From: Aliarcobacter thereius LMG 24486
Lineage (GTDB): Bacteria; Campylobacterota; Campylobacteria; Campylobacterales; Arcobacteraceae
Reading direction: 5' to 3'
Length of the DNA stretch: 64,000 nucleotides
NCBI RefSeq assembly: GCF_004214815.1
Contig: NZ_CP035926.1
Location: 930,001-994,000 of the forward strand
Below, one piece after another: positions 34,790 through 44,190 of this stretch. The translations under genes were made by a program, and so were the position numbers. Below the pieces are notes generated by a model. It was given only the letters and a program-made list of their open reading frames with translations. It was not told the DNA's origin and ran no database searches. Positions within the stretch are counted from its first letter, which is position 1. The number at the start of each line of letters is the position of its first letter.

Positions 34790-35622
34790 TATAGAATTAC
34801 CGTTTTATTTTTGAATACAAAAACCCTATCTGCTAAAAGAAGTTCAAATGCATTTGAAAGAACTACTTTTTCTACATTTCTTCCAGCATTTCTCATATCT
34901 TCCCATGAATAAGAGTGATCAACTCTCACAACATCTTGATAAACTATTGGTCCTTCATCTAAATCATTTGTAACATAATGTGCAGTTGCACCAATAATTT
35001 TAACTCCTCTATCATGAGCTTGTTTATAAGGATTAGCACCTATAAATGCTGGTAAAAATGAGTGATGAATATTTAAAACTTTTCCCTCATATCTGCTTAC
35101 AAAATTTGAAGATAAAATTCTCATATATTTTGCTAAAACTATAATTTCTGGATTAAATTCATCAATTTTTTCTGAAATTAATCTTTCATGTTCATCTTTT
35201 GAAATATCTTTTGTACTAATAAAAAAGTATGGAATATTGAATTTTTCAACTAATTCTCTTAAATCCTCATGATTTCCTATTACTGCTTTTATATTTGCAT
35301 TTAGTTCATTTGAGATATATTTAATCAATAAATCACCTAAAACATGAGCCTCTTTTGTAACCAAAATCACAACATCTTTTTTTGCTTTTTTATTTAAGCT
35401 TATAATTGAGCCCTCAGGTAAAACCTCTTTTAACTCTTTTTCTAAAATATTTGAAGATATTTTTCCAGATATTAAACTTCTCATAAAAAAGTTTTTTGTA
35501 TCTGGATCTACATATTCAGCATTTGTATCTATATTTAAATTATTTGCAAAAAGAACTTTTGAGATATTATATATAAGTCCTTTGGCATCATTTGTAGCTA
35601 TTTTTAATATATACTGTTCCAT
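34789..35622 (-). CDS. purU: Formyltetrahydrofolate deformylase
   Basis: Hydrolyses 10-formyltetrahydrofolate, balancing one-carbon pools and supplying formate. The N-terminal ACT domain (about 1-80) begins YILKIATNDAKGLIYNISKVL. The formyltransferase-like domain has VLAKYMRILSSNFVSRYEGKVLNIHHSFLPAF in pieces, with the catalytic Asn-x-His (NIHHS) and a downstream Asp in DLDEGPIV. It is full length at 277 residues. It lies 8 bp downstream of the malic enzyme gene. Confidence 0.93.
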   Translation of the reverse strand: MEQYILKIATNDAKGLIYNISKVLFANNLNIDTNAEYVDPDTKNFFMRSLISGKISSNILEKELKEVLPEGSIISLNKKAKKDVVILVTKEAHVLGDLLIKYISNELNANIKAVIGNHEDLRELVEKFNIPYFFISTKDISKDEHERLISEKIDEFNPEIIVLAKYMRILSSNFVSRYEGKVLNIHHSFLPAFIGANPYKQAHDRGVKIIGATAHYVTNDLDEGPIVYQDVVRVDHSYSWEDMRNAGRNVEKVVLSNAFELLLADRVFVFKNKTVIL

Positions 35623-35629
35623 ATGTTTA

Positions 35630-36886
35630 CTATTTTAATTCCTCTAACTCTTTTTTATAAGCTTCTAAATCAAACTCTTTTACTCTTGCCATTCCTTGAT
35701 TAAATGCCTCAAAAGCAACAGCACTTGAAACTTCTACTTGTAATCTTTTATCAAAAGGTGTAGGAATAATATAATTTTTTCCATATTGTAAATCTCCAAA
35801 TAGAGCTTTAATATCTTCTGTTATTGGCTCTTTTGCTAAGTTTGCAATAGCTTTTGCAGCAGCTAATTTCATAGAGTCAGTTATTTGTCTAGCTTGAACA
35901 TCCAAAGCACCTCTAAAAATATAAGGAAAACCTAAAACATTGTTTACTTGATTTGGGTAATCTGATCTTCCTGTTGCTATAATTGCATTTGGTTTTATCT
36001 TTTTCACATCTTCTGGAAAAACTTCAGGTGTTGGATTTGCTAGAGTAAAGATTATTGGTTCTTCACACATTAGTTCAATATGTTTTAGAGTAAAACTATT
36101 TGGTTTTGAAAGTCCTAAAACCATATCAGCATCTGTAAATGCATCTTCTAAAGATTCACAATCACTTATAAAATCTCTTTTATAAGCATTTAAATCATCT
36201 CTATTTTTATTTAAAATACCTTTTGAATCACTCATTATTAAATTTTTAATTCCTAGTTGTTCTTTATACATTTTAGAACAAGCAATAGCAGCAGCTCCTG
36301 CTCCAATAACTACAACTTTTAAATCTTCAATATTTTTATTTAAAAGTTCACTTGCATTTATAATTGCCGCTGCTGTAATTATCGCTGTTCCGTGCTGATC
36401 ATCATGCATAACAGGAATATTAAGTTCTTGTTTTAATCTCTCTTCAATTGCAAAACATTCTGGAGCTTTTATATCTTCAAGATTTATTCCACCAAAAGTT
36501 GGGCTAATTGCTTTTACAATATTACAAAATTTATCAACATCTTTTTCATCTACTTCAATATCAAAAGCATCAACTTTTGCAAACTCTTTAAATAAAACTG
36601 CCTTCCCTTCCATAACTGGTTTTGATGCAAGTGCTCCAATATTTCCAAGACCTAAAACAGCTGTTCCATTTGAAATAACTCCTACAAGATTTCTTTTAGA
36701 TGTATATAAAAAAGCATCATTTGGATTGTTTTTAATCTCTTCACAAGGATAAGCAACACCTGGAGTGTAAGCCAAACTTAAATCATTTTTATCTTTAAAG
36801 CTTTTTGAAGTCTCTACTCTTATTTTTCCTGCTTTTGGATTTTTATGATAATCCAATGCCAACTCTTTTGTAACTTTAAAGCTCAT
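35630..36886 (-). CDS. maeB: Malic enzyme (short form)
   Basis: Oxidative decarboxylation of malate to pyruvate, generating NAD(P)H. The N-terminal malic domain has SLAYTPGVAYPCEEI, then VMEGKAVLFKEFAKVDAFDIEV in pieces. The metal site lies in FGGINLEDIKAPECF and MHDDQHGTAI. The Rossmann domain has VIGAGAAAIACSKM. At 418 residues it lacks the phosphotransacetylase domain of enterobacterial MaeB. Cofactor preference cannot be set from sequence alone. Confidence 0.93.
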   Translation of the reverse strand: MSFKVTKELALDYHKNPKAGKIRVETSKSFKDKNDLSLAYTPGVAYPCEEIKNNPNDAFLYTSKRNLVGVISNGTAVLGLGNIGALASKPVMEGKAVLFKEFAKVDAFDIEVDEKDVDKFCNIVKAISPTFGGINLEDIKAPECFAIEERLKQELNIPVMHDDQHGTAIITAAAIINASELLNKNIEDLKVVVIGAGAAAIACSKMYKEQLGIKNLIMSDSKGILNKNRDDLNAYKRDFISDCESLEDAFTDADMVLGLSKPNSFTLKHIELMCEEPIIFTLANPTPEVFPEDVKKIKPNAIIATGRSDYPNQVNNVLGFPYIFRGALDVQARQITDSMKLAAAKAIANLAKEPITEDIKALFGDLQYGKNYIIPTPFDKRLQVEVSSAVAFEAFNQGMARVKEFDLEAYKKELEELK

Positions 36887-36965
36887 ATTTATTCCCTTCT
36901 AAGACATTTATTATAAGTATTTTTTATAAAATATCGTGTATTTTATCTAAGAAAGACTTAAATAG

Positions 36966-37634
36966 TTAATGAAGAGTAATAATAGCTGCGAATCTTCCAG
37001 TTCTACTATTTTTTCTATATGAAAAATAATTACTAGTTCCACACTTTGTACAAATATCTGAAATTTCTATATTTTTAATCCCTAAATCATTTAGTTGTTT
37101 TCTATTTATATTTTGTAAATCTATGTTTCTACCTTCTACAAACTCTTTTCCAAAAGAAGATTCAACTATTTTTGCCATTTCAAGACTTACTTCATAACAA
37201 CATTTTTGGATACTAGCACCTAAAACTGCTCTTATATCTTTTGGATTTGAGTTAAATTTATCTATAAAAATTTGAGCAGTTTTTTTTGTTATTTCTAGAA
37301 AAGTGGAGTTTCTTCCAGCATGAATAGCTGAAATCACAGATTTTTTCTCATCAAAAAGTAGTATTGGAATACAATCAGCAACCATTACCATAAGTGGAAG
37401 ATTTTTGCTGTTTGTAATAATTGCATCACAATTATCAATTAATTTATCACTTTTTTCATCAACTATTACAATATTATCGCTATGTATTTGATTCATATAA
37501 ACCATATCTTCATTTTTATATGAGTACTTTTTTGCTAGATTTTCTCTATTTTTTTCTACATTTTCTATAATATCACCTACATGAAAAGCTAGATTCCCAT
37601 CATTTTTATCACTAATAAAATATTTTATGCTCAT
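36966..37634 (-). CDS. pgeF: PgeF/YfiH-type purine nucleoside phosphorylase (LACC1 family)
   Basis: A multicopper-oxidase-like family now tied to purine nucleoside phosphorylase/adenosine deaminase activity and peptidoglycan editing. Zinc ligands are visible as the His in QIHSDNIV, Cys in MVADCIPILLFD and His in AIHAGRNST. GASIQKCCYEVS and the C-terminal SDICTKCGTSNYFSYRKNSRTGRFA are family-typical. It is slightly short at 222 residues. The gene is monocistronic and divergent from the methyltransferase gene. Confidence 0.9.
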   Translation of the reverse strand: MSIKYFISDKNDGNLAFHVGDIIENVEKNRENLAKKYSYKNEDMVYMNQIHSDNIVIVDEKSDKLIDNCDAIITNSKNLPLMVMVADCIPILLFDEKKSVISAIHAGRNSTFLEITKKTAQIFIDKFNSNPKDIRAVLGASIQKCCYEVSLEMAKIVESSFGKEFVEGRNIDLQNINRKQLNDLGIKNIEISDICTKCGTSNYFSYRKNSRTGRFAAIITLH

Positions 37635-37694
37635 TTTACTCTCTTAATTCACTTTTGGTTATAATCTTGCCTAAAAATAGTTTAAGGATATGTT

Positions 37695-38306
37695 TTGAAT
37701 AAATTTGATGAAAGAGCAAAAGATTGGGATAAAAAAAGAACAACTCTTGATAGAACAGAAGCTTGTATAGAAAATATTAAGAAAAATATTGATTTAAATA
37801 AAATAAGAAATATTTTAGAGTATGGTTGTGGAACTGGTCTTTTATCATTTTCTTTAAAAAATGATTCAAATGAAGTTTTAGGACTTGATAGCTCAATTGG
37901 AATGGTTGAAGAGTTTAATAATAAAGCAAAAGAACAAAATCTAACAAATATTAAAGCTTTTAAACACGATATACAAAATGATGAATTAAGTGAAAATTGT
38001 TTTGATTTAATTATAATTTCTATGTCACTTCATCATATAGAAGATTTGGATATTTTTTTTAAAAAAGCTTACAAAGCTTTAAAAAAAGGTGGAATTCTTT
38101 GTATAAATGATTTAGAAAAAGAAGATGGCTCTTTTCATAAAAAATATAACAATGAAGGTGTTTTTCACTTTGGTTTTTCACAAGAAGAGCTTGAAAATAT
38201 ATCTTCAAAGCAAGGTTTAAAAAAGTTTAAATATGAGAGAGTTTTTGTTTTTAAAAGAGATTATGGAGATTTTCCACTATTTAATTTCTATGCAGTAAAG
38301 GCTTAA
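37695..38306 (+). CDS. Class I SAM-dependent methyltransferase
   Basis: A 203-residue Rossmann-fold methyltransferase. Motif I is ILEYGCGTGLLSF, motif II has the acidic VLGLDSS, and post-I is FDLIIISMSLHHIEDL. It begins with TTG at 37695, 6 bp after AAGGA; the nearby ATG at 37690 meets a stop after one codon. It is followed 1 bp later by aroE. The substrate is unknown. Confidence 0.85.
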   Translation: MNKFDERAKDWDKKRTTLDRTEACIENIKKNIDLNKIRNILEYGCGTGLLSFSLKNDSNEVLGLDSSIGMVEEFNNKAKEQNLTNIKAFKHDIQNDELSENCFDLIIISMSLHHIEDLDIFFKKAYKALKKGGILCINDLEKEDGSFHKKYNNEGVFHFGFSQEELENISSKQGLKKFKYERVFVFKRDYGDFPLFNFYAVKA

Positions 38307-38307
38307 A

Positions 38308-39120
38308 ATGAAAAAATTTGTAATATTTGGAAATCCAGTTGTTCACTCAAAATCACCACAAATGCAAAATGCTGGATTTAAATATTTAAAATTTGATGCA
38401 ATCTATGAAAAATTTCACTTAGAAGATGGAAAAGAGCTAAAAAATGAGTTTATAAAAAATAGTTTTTTAGGAGCAAATATTACTGTTCCACATAAAGAAG
38501 CTGCATTTTTACAAGCAGATGAAGTTGTTGGAATTGCAAAAGAGATTAAAGCTGTAAATACATATATTTTAAAAGATGACAAAGTATTTGCTTACAACAC
38601 AGATGCACCTGGTTTTATAAAAGCAATTGAGAGTTTTGGCAAAATTAAAAAAGTTTTAGTTCTTGGAGCTGGTGGAACTTCAAAAGCAATTTGTCTTGCA
38701 TTAAAAGAGAAAAATATTGATACAGTTGTTTTAAATAGATCAAAAAATAGATTAGATTTTTTTATAGAAAATGGTATAAAAACTTACTCTTGGGAAGAGT
38801 TTGAAGAACTTGAAAATATTCCTACTTTTGATTTAGTTGTAAACTCAACAAGTGCTGGTTTAAAAGATGATTTACTTCCAGCTTCAAAAGAGATTTTAGA
38901 GAAAGTTTTAAGAAAATCATCATTTACTTTTGATTGTATTTATGGAAAAATAACTCCATTTTTGGCTTTGGCTGAAAAGTTGGATAATCTTACAAAAGAT
39001 GGTGAAGATATGCTTCTTTATCAAGGAGTTTTAGCTTTTGAACTATTTACGAATACAAAAGCAGATGAGATTTTAATTGAAACTATGAGAAAGGGATTAA
39101 AAGAAAAGTACTTATCTTAA
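38308..39120 (+). CDS. aroE: Shikimate dehydrogenase
   Basis: NADPH-dependent reduction of 3-dehydroshikimate in aromatic amino acid synthesis. The N-terminal FGNPVVHSKSPQMQNAGF binds shikimate, NITVPHKEAAF holds the catalytic Lys, and VLGAGGTSKAICLAL is the nucleotide-binding loop. VLNRS, VNSTSAGL and the C-terminal GEDMLLYQGVLAFELFT are typical. It is full length at 270 residues and in operon with the upstream methyltransferase. Confidence 0.95.
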   Translation: MKKFVIFGNPVVHSKSPQMQNAGFKYLKFDAIYEKFHLEDGKELKNEFIKNSFLGANITVPHKEAAFLQADEVVGIAKEIKAVNTYILKDDKVFAYNTDAPGFIKAIESFGKIKKVLVLGAGGTSKAICLALKEKNIDTVVLNRSKNRLDFFIENGIKTYSWEEFEELENIPTFDLVVNSTSAGLKDDLLPASKEILEKVLRKSSFTFDCIYGKITPFLALAEKLDNLTKDGEDMLLYQGVLAFELFTNTKADEILIETMRKGLKEKYLS

Positions 39121-39131
39121 AGTTTAAGATA
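39113..39131. terminator. Possible terminator between aroE and the exonuclease gene
   Basis: TATCTTAAA and TTTAAGATA form a near-perfect palindrome at the junction of two convergent genes. The stem is AT-rich and the T-run on each side is modest. Confidence 0.4.
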
Positions 39132-39864
39132 GGACTTTTGTTAAAGTATATTTTAAATCTTCATCCATATCTTCCATATTATTAAGCATCCAGTTTAAAT
39201 AGTTTGCATCTTTTTGTGCAACATCTACTATTTTTTCACCTTTATATTTTCCAAATTTAAAAGTTTGCACAAAAACAGGAGTTGAACTAAGTTCTACTAG
39301 TTTTTTCATAGGATTATAGTTTGGATAAACCTCTCTTGTTTTAGCTACAAGCTCTCTTAAAAAAAGTTTCATTACAAGTACATCACCTATTGCATCGTGA
39401 GCTTTTATAGTGATATTTAATTTTTGTGCTTCCTCTTGCTCATTTTTATATAAATTAAGTGCATATCTTAAATATTGTAATCTATGAAAAGCTAATTCAG
39501 GAAATAAATGCCTAGCACATCTTAAAGTATCTATTAATTGTAAATTATTTACAAAACCATCTTTTTTGATCATCTCTAAATCAAAATTTATATTATGTGC
39601 AATTAAAAAGTTTGAACTATTATTTAACTCTTCTAATCTTCTATAAAAATTTGTTTCTTTTGCACTTGGCTTATTTTCAAGCATCATAGGAGTTATATTA
39701 TGAACTTCCATTGCTTCAATTTTAATTGGAACTTCACTTTTACAAAGTTCATCATAAACTTCCATTTTGCCTTTTTGATCTAAAATCATTCCACCAAATT
39801 GTATAACTCTATCTTCTTCCAAAGCCCCTGTTGTTTCTGTATCAAATAAAATATAATAAACCAT
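39124..39864 (-). CDS. DnaQ-like 3'-5' exonuclease
   Basis: A DEDDh exonuclease of 246 residues. Exo I is LFDTETTGALEEDRVIQFG, exo II is FLIAHNINFDLEM, and exo III is IKAHDAIGDVLVM. A C-terminal extension (about 185-246) with FKFGKYKGEKIVDVA and NYLNWMLNNM is the small domain often fused to epsilon-like exonucleases. It could be the proofreading subunit or a separate repair nuclease. It is downstream of queA by 9 bp. Confidence 0.88.
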   Translation of the reverse strand: MVYYILFDTETTGALEEDRVIQFGGMILDQKGKMEVYDELCKSEVPIKIEAMEVHNITPMMLENKPSAKETNFYRRLEELNNSSNFLIAHNINFDLEMIKKDGFVNNLQLIDTLRCARHLFPELAFHRLQYLRYALNLYKNEQEEAQKLNITIKAHDAIGDVLVMKLFLRELVAKTREVYPNYNPMKKLVELSSTPVFVQTFKFGKYKGEKIVDVAQKDANYLNWMLNNMEDMDEDLKYTLTKVLS

Positions 39865-39873
39865 AAAAATCCT

Positions 39874-40905
39874 TTAAATTATCAACATAGCATCGCCATA
39901 TGAGTAAAATCTATAATTGTTTTTTATAGCAATTTCATAAAGCTCTAAAGTTTTTTCTAAACCAATAAAAGATGCAACAAGCATAATTAATGTAGATTTT
40001 GGAAGATGGAAGTTTGTTAAAAGATGATTTACAATTATTGGTTTGTTTGCTGGATTTAAAAACAAATCACACTCTCCACAAATCATATTTTTTCTTGCAT
40101 AATATTCCAAAGTTCTAGTAACCGTTGTTCCAACTGCTAAAATATTTTTTGCTTTGTCTATTTTATCTTTACATTGGCTACTTATTTCAAAATATTCACT
40201 ATGCATTGGATGAGATAAAATATCTTCAACATCAACTGGCTTAAAAGTTCCAGCTCCAACATGCAATGTAAGATAATTTAATCCATATTTATCTTCTATT
40301 TTTTGTAATAATTCAGGCGTAAAATGTAGCGATGCTGTTGGTGCTGCAACTGCTCCATATTTTTTAGAAAACAAAGTTTGATAATCTTTTTCATCTTCTT
40401 TTGTATCAGCTCTATTTATATATGGAGGAAGTGGAATGTGCCCTATTTCGTTTAAAATTTCAACTAAAGAAGAAAAATCTAATTTAATTTTTTCATAATC
40501 TTTTTTATAAAACTCAACAACTCTTGAGCCATCTTCATTTATTTCAATGATATTTGCACAAAGGTTTTTATCAAAAAAAAGTTTTGTGCCAAGATTTACT
40601 TTTCCTTTAATATAAACTAAAAATCTATTCATAAAAAGTGCTTTATTTAATAGTAGTTCTATATTAGCACCTGTTAGTTTTTTTCCAAAAATTCTTGCTT
40701 TTATTACTTTTGTATCATTTAAAAATATAGTTAAATCTTCTGGTAAAAAATTCATAATATCTTTAAAAATCGCATGAGTAATTTCATTTGTAGCTCTATT
40801 ATAAACTAAAAGCTTTGCACTATCAGCTGGATTTACAGCTTTTGAGGCTATTTGAGAAGTAGGAAGATAAAAGTCATAACTCGATGTTTTTAAATTATCA
40901 CTCAC
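39874..40905 (-). CDS. queA: S-adenosylmethionine:tRNA ribosyltransferase-isomerase
   Basis: Transfers a ribosyl unit from SAM to preQ1-tRNA, forming epoxyqueuosine. Motifs: YDFYLPTSQIA, FLNDTKVIKARIFG, HIPLPPYINR, YQTLFSKKYGAVAAPTASLHFTPELL in pieces, HVGAGTFKPV, VGTTVTRTLE and NFHLPKSTLIMLVASF. It is full length at 343 residues. It is in the tatB-tatC-queA-exonuclease operon with very short spacers. Confidence 0.95.
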   Translation of the reverse strand: MSDNLKTSSYDFYLPTSQIASKAVNPADSAKLLVYNRATNEITHAIFKDIMNFLPEDLTIFLNDTKVIKARIFGKKLTGANIELLLNKALFMNRFLVYIKGKVNLGTKLFFDKNLCANIIEINEDGSRVVEFYKKDYEKIKLDFSSLVEILNEIGHIPLPPYINRADTKEDEKDYQTLFSKKYGAVAAPTASLHFTPELLQKIEDKYGLNYLTLHVGAGTFKPVDVEDILSHPMHSEYFEISSQCKDKIDKAKNILAVGTTVTRTLEYYARKNMICGECDLFLNPANKPIIVNHLLTNFHLPKSTLIMLVASFIGLEKTLELYEIAIKNNYRFYSYGDAMLII

Positions 40906-40907
40906 TT

Positions 40908-41636
40908 CTACTCTTCTTCATCTTCTTTTTGAGCTGGATTAAATACTTTTGCAATATAAATTGATACACCATAAAGTAAAATCAATGGAACAGCCATTAA
41001 TACTTGACTTATAACATCTGGTGGAGTTAAAATTGCAGCAACAATAAAAATTAAAACAACTGCATATCTAAAAAAGCCTTTTAGCATAGCATCATCAACT
41101 AATCCTATTTTTGCAAGGAAAAATGTAATAACAGGAAGCTCAAAAGCTATACCAAAACCTATCATTAGTTTTGTAAAAAATCCAACATACTTTCCAATAC
41201 TTGGTGTAACATCAACAACACTATTACCAAAAGCAATCAAAAAATCAAAACCAATAGGAACAACTATATAATAAGCAAAAGAAGCTCCCATTAAAAACAT
41301 TAAAGTTGCAAAAAATACAAAAGGAACAACAAGTTTTTTTTCATGATCATAAAGTCCAGGAGCTAAAAAAAGCCATAATTGCCAAAAAATCACTGGTAAA
41401 GATAGTATAAAACCTGCAAAAAAGGCAACTTTCATAGCTGTAAAAAATGTTTCTTGAATTTCAACGGCAATCATAGTTTTACCAACAGGAAGAGCATGTT
41501 TAACAGGAGCCATCATCCACTCTAAAATTGGCTCATAAAATGCAAAACATATAAAAAACATTGCAACAACAGTTAAAGCTGAGATTGTTAATCTTTTTCT
41601 TAAATCAGCAATATGTGGTTTTAAATCATCAAACAT
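40908..41636 (-). CDS. tatC: Twin-arginine translocase subunit TatC
   Basis: A six-helix inner-membrane protein that receives twin-arginine signal peptides. Typical features: HIADLRKRLTISAL at the N-terminus, ETFFTAMKVAFFAGFILSLPVIFWQLW in pieces, LFLAPGLYDHEKK, and FGIAFELPV with the conserved Glu. The C-terminus is acidic (KEDEEE). It is full length at 242 residues. It overlaps tatB by 1 bp. No tatA is in the window. Confidence 0.96.
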   Translation of the reverse strand: MFDDLKPHIADLRKRLTISALTVVAMFFICFAFYEPILEWMMAPVKHALPVGKTMIAVEIQETFFTAMKVAFFAGFILSLPVIFWQLWLFLAPGLYDHEKKLVVPFVFFATLMFLMGASFAYYIVVPIGFDFLIAFGNSVVDVTPSIGKYVGFFTKLMIGFGIAFELPVITFFLAKIGLVDDAMLKGFFRYAVVLIFIVAAILTPPDVISQVLMAVPLILLYGVSIYIAKVFNPAQKEDEEE

Positions 41637-42055
41637 TATATTTCCTTAGAATCTAGTGAGTTTTTCTCATTTTTAGTTTTATTTTCATTTGCTTTTGCAA
41701 ATCTATTTTCTAATTCTTTTTTAGAGTCTTCTACTTTTAGACTATCTTTTTTAACTTCTAAATCATCTTTTAAAATATCATCTAGTCCTAAATCAAAATT
41801 TGATTCAACATTTAAAGAAGCTTTTGTTTCTTCAATTTGGGCTTTAAATTTGTTTGCTTCTTCTTTTAATTCACTAATATTCAACTCTTTATCTAGCGTA
41901 GTTTTAGCATCATTTAAACCTTTTTTTACACTATTAAAAAGTCTTGCTATCTTTACCATTGCATCTGGTAGTTTCTCAGGACCAAGAGCTATTACTGCAA
42001 CTATTGCTATTAATAAAATTTCTGTTATTCCCATTCCAAACATATTTTGCTCCAA
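41636..42055 (-). CDS. tatB: Twin-arginine translocase subunit TatB
   Basis: One N-terminal transmembrane helix (about 8-25) with MGITEILLIAIVAVIALGPEKLPDAM, the TatA/B FGP-like hinge region (ALGPEKLP), an amphipathic helix, and a long charged tail (about 60-139). The Glu in the membrane entry (TEILL) and the tail length favour TatB over TatA. Linkage to tatC supports this. Confidence 0.92.
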   Translation of the reverse strand: MEQNMFGMGITEILLIAIVAVIALGPEKLPDAMVKIARLFNSVKKGLNDAKTTLDKELNISELKEEANKFKAQIEETKASLNVESNFDLGLDDILKDDLEVKKDSLKVEDSKKELENRFAKANENKTKNEKNSLDSKEI

Positions 42056-42197
42056 ATTCTATATAAGGTTGAGATTTTATCAAAACTTATATTAAGTAAT
42101 GATTTTCAAGTATCCCTTACTTTATAATTATTTAATTTTCTATTCTCAGTATATATTTGATAAAATCACCTAATTTTTTAAAAGGTAAAATAAAATA

Positions 42198-42953
42198 ATG
42201 GAATTTTTAGTATTAATAATTGTTATAGCTGTTCTTTTTTTTATAGGGAAAAACTATAAAACAGAAGAGTTTAAAAATATAAATTTAACAAAAAAAGAAG
42301 TTTTTAGAGGTGATATATTAAATCATGAAGCTGGTCTTTTGGTTGCACTATTATCAAAAGTTGCAAAAGCAGATGGTAAAGTTGGAGAGCTTGAAGCAGA
42401 ATTAATAAAACATACTTTATCAGATATCTCAAGCCATTTTCAAAATAGTGAAGATTTAAGAGGAAGATTAAAAGAGCTTTATAATGAAGAAAAAGATAAT
42501 TTTTCAAATCTTATTGTGATTTGTGATAGGCTTTATAGATTAACTGCCAAGAATTATAATTTAAGATTAAAATATATGGAATATTTATTAAATCTTGCTT
42601 TTATTGATGGTGATTTTTCAAAAGAAGAACAAGAGATAACAGAAGATATTGCAAATGCATTAAAAATAGCAAAAAGTGATTACAATAGATTAATCTACTC
42701 TTTTGAAAGTTTTTATTCAAATATTAAAAATGAGAAAAAACTATCTCTTGAAAAGTCTTATGAAATCTTAAATTCTAATCCAAATGATGAATTTTCAATA
42801 ATTAAAAAGAATTATAGAGAGCTTGTTAAAAACAATCATCCAGATATTATTACAGGTCAAGGTGCTACACAAAGTATTATTGATGAAGCTACAAAAAAAC
42901 TTCAAGAGATAAATGAAGCTTATGAAATAATTAAAAAAGATAGAGGAATATAG
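42198..42953 (+). CDS. djlA: DjlA-type membrane-anchored J-domain protein
   Basis: A DnaK co-chaperone. The N-terminal membrane helix (about 2-16) is followed by a TerB-like helical domain (about 40-165: AGLLVALLSKVAKADGKVGELEAELI in pieces). The C-terminal J domain (about 183-251) carries the HPD tripeptide in NNHPDII. The order TM-TerB-J is that of DjlA. It directly abuts the next gene, with the ATG of the Fe-S protein following its stop. Confidence 0.88.
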   Translation: MEFLVLIIVIAVLFFIGKNYKTEEFKNINLTKKEVFRGDILNHEAGLLVALLSKVAKADGKVGELEAELIKHTLSDISSHFQNSEDLRGRLKELYNEEKDNFSNLIVICDRLYRLTAKNYNLRLKYMEYLLNLAFIDGDFSKEEQEITEDIANALKIAKSDYNRLIYSFESFYSNIKNEKKLSLEKSYEILNSNPNDEFSIIKKNYRELVKNNHPDIITGQGATQSIIDEATKKLQEINEAYEIIKKDRGI

Positions 42954-43187
42954 ATGGCAAAAAACTTTCCTCACTCTTTTATAGTTTGTGATTGTAAGCA
43001 AGTAAGCCTTGGTGAAATAGTTCATGCAATTAAAGAAAAAGGTGCAAAAACACTAGAAGAGATTGAGAATTTAACAGATGCTGGAAGTTCTTGTGGATCT
43101 TGTAGATGCAAAGAAGATGATGTTGGAGTTGAAAAAATGGAGCTTTATTTAGTTGATATTTTAAAAAAATTTGAAAATGAGAAATGA
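42954..43187 (+). CDS. Bfd-like [2Fe-2S] protein
   Basis: A 77-residue protein with a BFD-type domain: VCDCKQVSLGEIVHAI (Cys-x-Cys) and GSSCGSCRC (CxxC, plus one extra Cys). It could be a bacterioferritin-associated ferredoxin or a small Fe-S carrier. It starts at the base after the djlA stop and its stop overlaps the next gene by 4 bp, placing it in a djlA-bfd-orf-nadE operon. Confidence 0.85.
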   Translation: MAKNFPHSFIVCDCKQVSLGEIVHAIKEKGAKTLEEIENLTDAGSSCGSCRCKEDDVGVEKMELYLVDILKKFENEK

Positions 43188-43408
43188 TGATTGATATAAA
43201 AAAAGAGTTAATTGAAGAGATAAAAGAGTTGCTTAAGATATCTTCAAATGAGAAAATAGATATAAATCCAAATTATTTAAACTATTTTGATGAAGATGAG
43301 TTAAAAGATATAGTTTTCAGGCTTATTGATAAAAAAGTCGAGCATAAAAAAGGAAACTCTACTTATTTAGATGAGATTTATCTGAAAGCAAAGAAAAATG
43401 ATATATAA
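43184..43408 (+). CDS. Small conserved-looking protein, unknown
   Basis: A 74-residue acidic/basic helical protein (MMIDIKKELIEEIKELL at the start, DEDELKDIVFRLIDKK in the middle). Two adjacent ATG codons (43184 and 43187) overlap the stop of the Fe-S gene, so it is translationally coupled. It is followed 20 bp later by nadE. I do not recognise a family; no motifs for metal or nucleotide binding are seen. Confidence 0.7.
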   Translation: MMIDIKKELIEEIKELLKISSNEKIDINPNYLNYFDEDELKDIVFRLIDKKVEHKKGNSTYLDEIYLKAKKNDI

Positions 43409-43428
43409 TCTTAAATTAGGATTTAAAA

Positions 43429-44181
43429 ATGAAAGAATATAAAAATATTAAGCAAAATTTAATAAATTTTCTACAAAATGAAGTGAAAAATAGAGCTTTG
43501 AATAGTGTTGTTGTAGGACTTTCAGGTGGTCTTGATTCAGCTGTTGTAGCAGTATTATGTAAAGAAGCTTTTGATAAAAATTTAACTTGTATTTTAATGC
43601 CATCGCAATTTTCATCAAAATCTTCAGTGGATGATTCTATTGAACTTTGTGAAAAATTTAATATAAATTATGAAACCATATCTATTGAGCCTATACTAAG
43701 TGCCTATTTAAATAGCATGAACAACAACACTTTAAGAATTGGAAATTTTAGTGCAAGACTTAGAATGAGTGTTTTATATGATAAATCTTTTGAAAAAAAC
43801 TCTTTGGTTGTAGGTACATCAAATAGAAGTGAGATTCTTTTAGGATATAGTACTATTTTTGGTGATACAGCTTATGCTATAAATCCTATTGGAAATATTT
43901 ATAAAAGTGACCTTTTTGATTTTGCAAGATTTTTGGGTGTATCAGATAAGATTTTAAATAAAAAACCAAGTGCTGATTTTTATGAAAATCAAAGTGATGA
44001 AGATGATTTAGGACATAGTTATGACAAAATTGACTCTTTGTTAAAGGCTATGTATGATGAAAAACAAAGTTTTGAAGAACTTATTAAAAATGGATTTGAT
44101 AAAGCTTTTATAGATGAAATCTCTAAAAGAGTTGAAAAAAATAGATTTAAAACAGAATTAGCAAAAATAGCAAAAATATAG
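43429..44181 (+). CDS. nadE: NAD(+) synthetase (ammonia- or glutamine-linked, short form)
   Basis: ATP-dependent amidation of deamido-NAD. The P-loop is VVGLSGGLDSAVVAVLC, followed by FSARLRMSVLYDKS, VVGTSNRSEILLGYSTIFGDTAYAINPIG in pieces, and PSADFYENQSDEDDLG. At 250 residues it lacks the N-terminal glutaminase domain, so it uses ammonia. lpxK follows one gene later, an arrangement similar to other Campylobacterota. Confidence 0.95.
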   Translation: MKEYKNIKQNLINFLQNEVKNRALNSVVVGLSGGLDSAVVAVLCKEAFDKNLTCILMPSQFSSKSSVDDSIELCEKFNINYETISIEPILSAYLNSMNNNTLRIGNFSARLRMSVLYDKSFEKNSLVVGTSNRSEILLGYSTIFGDTAYAINPIGNIYKSDLFDFARFLGVSDKILNKKPSADFYENQSDEDDLGHSYDKIDSLLKAMYDEKQSFEELIKNGFDKAFIDEISKRVEKNRFKTELAKIAKI

Positions 44182-44190
44182 GAGAGAAAA